A DNA stretch of 8,536 nt from Methanocella_A sp035319305 (GTDB lineage: Archaea > Halobacteriota > Methanocellia > Methanocellales > Methanocellaceae), in assembly GCA_035319305.1 (NCBI GenBank), contig DATHCY010000270.1, positions 1-8,536 on the forward strand. Direction: 5' to 3'. How positions within the stretch are numbered: position 1 is the stretch's first letter; the number at the start of each line of letters is the position of its first letter. A program made the translations under genes and the position numbers. Under the pieces are notes generated by a model, which saw only the letters and a list, made by a program, of their open reading frames with translations, was not told the origin of the DNA and did no database searches. Of this stretch, positions 6,990-8,536 are shown piece by piece.

Positions 6990-7271
6990 GTTGCGAAGAG
7001 CATAGGTGACGCAGCGTGGAACATGCTGATCACTGTTACTAAGTTGAAGGCTGAAAGTGCCGGTACTGTTGTGGCGCTGGTCAATCCCGCTGACACGTCA
7101 AAACTATGTTTGAGGTGCGGCCTATTAGTAGAGAAAAAACTATCAGACTGTGCACACGAATGCCCGGGATGCAGTCTCGTCACGGGTAGGGATGAGAACG
7201 TAGCGGTAAACATTCTTAGAGGGGGGATTGCAGTCTGTTGGCTAACGAGCTGTAGAAGCCCACTGGCTTAG
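6990..7271 (+). pseudogene. tnpB: TnpB (IS200/IS605 OrfB) C-terminal remnant
   Basis: TnpB is the RNA-guided nuclease of IS200/IS605 elements, an ancestor of Cas12. Only about 93 codons remain, against roughly 370-400 in the family. In-frame sequence starts just after a TAA at 6987: VAKSIGDAAWNMLITVTKLK, then AESAGTVVALVNPADTS, the zinc ribbon C-x2-C (CLRC) and C-x2-C (CPGC), and RDENVAVNIL, which carries the third RuvC catalytic Asp. The frame ends at TAG 7269-7271, inside the right-end hairpin, as is normal for the family. The wedge, REC, RuvC-I and RuvC-II regions are missing, so no nuclease can be made. An ATG exists at 7023, but there is no reason to think a protein is produced. Some residues are unusual for the family (for example CGLLVEKKLSDCAHECPGCS), consistent with drift. 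Confidence 0.8.
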
Positions 7272-7287
7272 CGGTGGGAGCAGTCAC
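7259..7287 (+). repeat. IS200/IS605 right-end hairpin
   Basis: CCCACTG (7259-7265), loop GCTTAG, CGGTGGG (7272-7278): a seven-base stem with one G-U pair, followed by AGCAGTCAC. It overlaps the tnpB stop codon. In intact elements this structure is the right end recognised by TnpA and the 3' scaffold of the TnpB guide RNA, so a residual guide-like RNA could end here with 7288 onward as its guide. Confidence 0.65.
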
Positions 7288-7340
7288 GGATGTTCGAAAA
7301 CTGTTATTATCCAAGTTCCAAACCATCATAGCTAGTATTA

Positions 7341-7372
7341 AATAGTTTGTATAATAAATAAAGTTTAATAAG
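7341..7372 (+). promoter_or_regulatory. AT-rich promoter candidate
   Basis: The stretch 7336-7372 is almost pure A/T with TATAATAAATAAAG (7350-7363) as a plausible TATA element. A start would then fall near 7375-7380, about 60 bases before the ATG at 7439. A second TATA-like site, CTATATAA (7409-7416), lies in a tandem 9-base repeat (GGTTGCTAT at 7395-7403 and 7404-7412). Confidence 0.3.
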
Positions 7373-7438
7373 GATATGCATACTTATCGGTGCTGGTTGC
7401 TATGGTTGCTATATAACAGATGGAATAGGAGGAGTTTC

Positions 7439-7818
7439 ATGGTTGACCTCAAGGCTTTTACTGTACCATTATTTTTTACTAGACTGACAATCCTTGTTAC
7501 AAGAGTGTCGCTGACTGAAACCATACATACGGGAGCTGGCCAGATATATCAGGATATCCAGAGTGCAGTGAACTCTGCGCAGTTGGGGATAGAATCCTGG
7601 TTGATAGTGGCGAATACCACGAGGTGGTGACGGTGGACATTTCTCCCACGATGGCCTCGCGCGGCCCATGCAACAAACTGTTGATCGCCTATCATGAGGC
7701 TGACATTAAGAGTGAGATCGACATCACTCAAGCGCTTGGCGCCTGTTTCCGCTGCAGACTTCGAACGAGAACAATAAACCCCGGACGTTATCGCATTGTA
7801 AGGAGGTTGCTGGAATGA
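7439..7818 (+). pseudogene. Frameshifted remnant of a NosD/beta-helix-like surface protein, with unrecognised tail
   Basis: A strong ribosome site (GGAGGAG) precedes the ATG at 7439. The start (MVDLKAFTVPLFFTRLTILV) resembles a worn signal peptide. It is followed by TIHTGAGQIYQDIQSAVNSAQLG, then in the next frame DRILVDSGEYHEVVTVDIS. Joined, this is the typical opening of archaeal secreted parallel beta-helix (NosD/surface-layer) proteins: an IQ-AV-SA repeat followed by a G-D-x-I-x-V-x-x-G-x-Y-x-E strand. One G missing from the G run at 7585-7588 explains the shift. After residue about 75 the likeness ends; the last 50 residues (…HEADIKSEIDITQALGACFR…INPGRYRIVRRLLE) are not recognised and could belong to another gene fused by deletion. 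The stop TGA (7816-7818) overlaps the next start codon (ATGA), suggesting the lost gene was translationally coupled to it. Confidence 0.55.
7802..7806 (+). promoter_or_regulatory. Ribosome binding site of the FrhB-like gene
   Basis: GGAGG eight bases before the ATG at 7815, inside the coding end of the upstream frame. This fixes the start and, with the ATGA overlap, indicates co-transcription. Confidence 0.6.
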
Positions 7819-8536
7819 ACCGGACGATCATATCGGAAATCGTCCGGAAAGACCTTTGCATTGGGTGCGGGATGTGTGCTGCCCTATGCCCGAAAAAACT
7901 GCTCGAAATGCGATGGGATCATCGCCAGGAGCTGGTGCCTGTCGAGGTCTCTCACTGCGAAAAAACGTGCGGTATGTGCCTCAAAGTCTGCCCGTTCGCC
8001 GGACCGAACGATAATGAGGATGTAATAGGAAAGAGACTCTACGGGACGGCCCCGAAGATGAAGCGCACGGATGACGCAGGCTACTACCAATCGTCTTACG
8101 TCGGGTACTCTAACGACGTACATCGAGCCCGCGGCGCGTCGGGCGGCATGGCCACTTGGCTTCTGGAAAAAATGCTGAGGGAGGGCGTGGTCGACCATGT
8201 GATCTGCGTCGTTCCGGACAGCGATCCAAACCGGCTATTCCGGTTCAAGGCGATCGATACGCCGGAGGGAGTGAGGGAGGGCGCGGGCTCAGTATACTGC
8301 CAAGTGGAAATGTCAGGCGCCATACGACACATCCTGGACAATCCAGGCAAATATGCGATCACAGGGCTTCCCTGCGCCATCAAAGCCATTAGACTGGCCC
8401 AGAAAAATAATGAGAAGCTGGAGGAGAAGATAAAAATAACGATCGGCCTCGTCTGCGGCCAGACGAAAAACATGAGCTTCACCCAGTATATCGGGACCTT
8501 GGCCGGAGTTCAGGGACAGATGAGGGGAGTGAAGTA
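7815..8536 (+). CDS. FrhB-like iron-sulfur protein (coenzyme F420 hydrogenase/dehydrogenase beta-subunit family), 5' part
   Basis: The first 240 codons; no stop before the window ends. Two 4Fe-4S motifs open the protein: C15-x2-C18-x2-C21-x3-C25-P (CIGCGMCAALCP) and C48-x3-C52-x2-C55-x3-C59-P (CEKTCGMCLKVCPF). Then come the FrhB/FdhB signatures SNDVHRARGASGGMATWLLE (99-118), YAITGLPCAIKAIRLAQ (180-196) and IGLVCGQTKNMSFTQYI (210-226). Members of the family bind FAD and pass electrons between F420 or a similar carrier and iron-sulfur clusters. However, many archaeal and bacterial homologues lie in polysaccharide clusters beside pyruvyl transferases and glycosyltransferases, with unproven roles. 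No hydrogenase alpha/gamma or formate dehydrogenase gene is visible upstream, and the neighbour is a surface-protein remnant, so the polysaccharide-type context is my preference. The start is supported by GGAGG at 7802. The frame is clean. Confidence 0.88.
   Translation, partial: MNRTIISEIVRKDLCIGCGMCAALCPKKLLEMRWDHRQELVPVEVSHCEKTCGMCLKVCPFAGPNDNEDVIGKRLYGTAPKMKRTDDAGYYQSSYVGYSNDVHRARGASGGMATWLLEKMLREGVVDHVICVVPDSDPNRLFRFKAIDTPEGVREGAGSVYCQVEMSGAIRHILDNPGKYAITGLPCAIKAIRLAQKNNEKLEEKIKITIGLVCGQTKNMSFTQYIGTLAGVQGQMRGVK

Larger units (their letters stand above)
6892..7287 (+). mobile_element. Decayed IS200/IS605-type element (about 0.4 kb)
   Basis: Proposed bounds run from the left hairpin (6892) to the end of the right-end hairpin tail CAGTCAC (7287). 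Inside is only the C-terminal end of TnpB; no TnpA (Y1 transposase) and no N-terminal TnpB are present. Subterminal hairpins instead of terminal inverted repeats, with no target duplication, are characteristic of this family. The right boundary is well supported; the left one is a guess. Confidence 0.5.

Noticed and set aside
7395..7412. Tandem 9-base repeat GGTTGCTAT x2
   Set aside because: Two copies only, in a region likely eroded; too little to support a repeat array or a binding site.
7884..8482. Minus-strand frames opposite the FrhB-like gene
   Set aside because: The plus strand carries clear cysteine motifs and family signatures; the minus frames are shadows.

Overview
The window looks archaeal, most likely from a methanogen of the Methanocella/Methanosarcina kind. 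This is inferred from a TrmB-family regulator, TATA-box type promoters with U-tract ends instead of bacterial -35/-10 elements, a large multi-PAS histidine kinase with no receiver domain, a remnant of a NosD-like surface protein, a TnpB remnant and an FrhB-type iron-sulfur protein. I cannot name the species from the sequence alone.

Layout. (1) 2-424 (+): the 3' end of a broken gene, a membrane segment resembling the last helix of cation diffusion facilitators followed by a winged helix, with two single-base frame breaks. (2) 453-1286 (-) and 1408-2835 (+): a divergent pair, a TrmB-type regulator and a 14-TM DHA2-type MFS exporter. The gap holds a central TATA element flanked by two copies of a 10-4-10 inverted repeat, so the pair looks like a self-contained regulator/pump module. 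(3) 2836-3225: non-coding, containing the 3' half of a tRNA-Leu(CAG) gene (2968-3021), from the anticodon loop to the discriminator base, with no 5' half. This is what an archaeal tRNA-targeting integrase leaves at one element boundary, and the orientation puts the element to the left. (4) 3226-6461 (-): one sensor histidine kinase of about 1078 codons with six PAS domains, split into two frames near 5214. (5) 6462-6989: a long gene-free stretch with a hairpin at 6892-6933. (6) 6990-7287: the C-terminal end of an IS200/IS605 TnpB plus its right-end hairpin. (7) 7439-7818 (+): a frameshifted remnant that begins like a NosD/beta-helix surface protein, overlapping by four bases (8) 7815-8536 (+), the first 240 codons of an FrhB-like protein with two 4Fe-4S motifs, running off the window.

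The regulator and exporter probably work together in inducible efflux. The kinase is a stand-alone multi-input sensor with no response regulator in view. The right part is a patchwork of transposon and gene remnants upstream of a gene of the type often found in archaeal surface-polysaccharide clusters. All four frame breaks I identified are single-base changes next to G or T runs, so sequencing error competes with real gene decay as the explanation.
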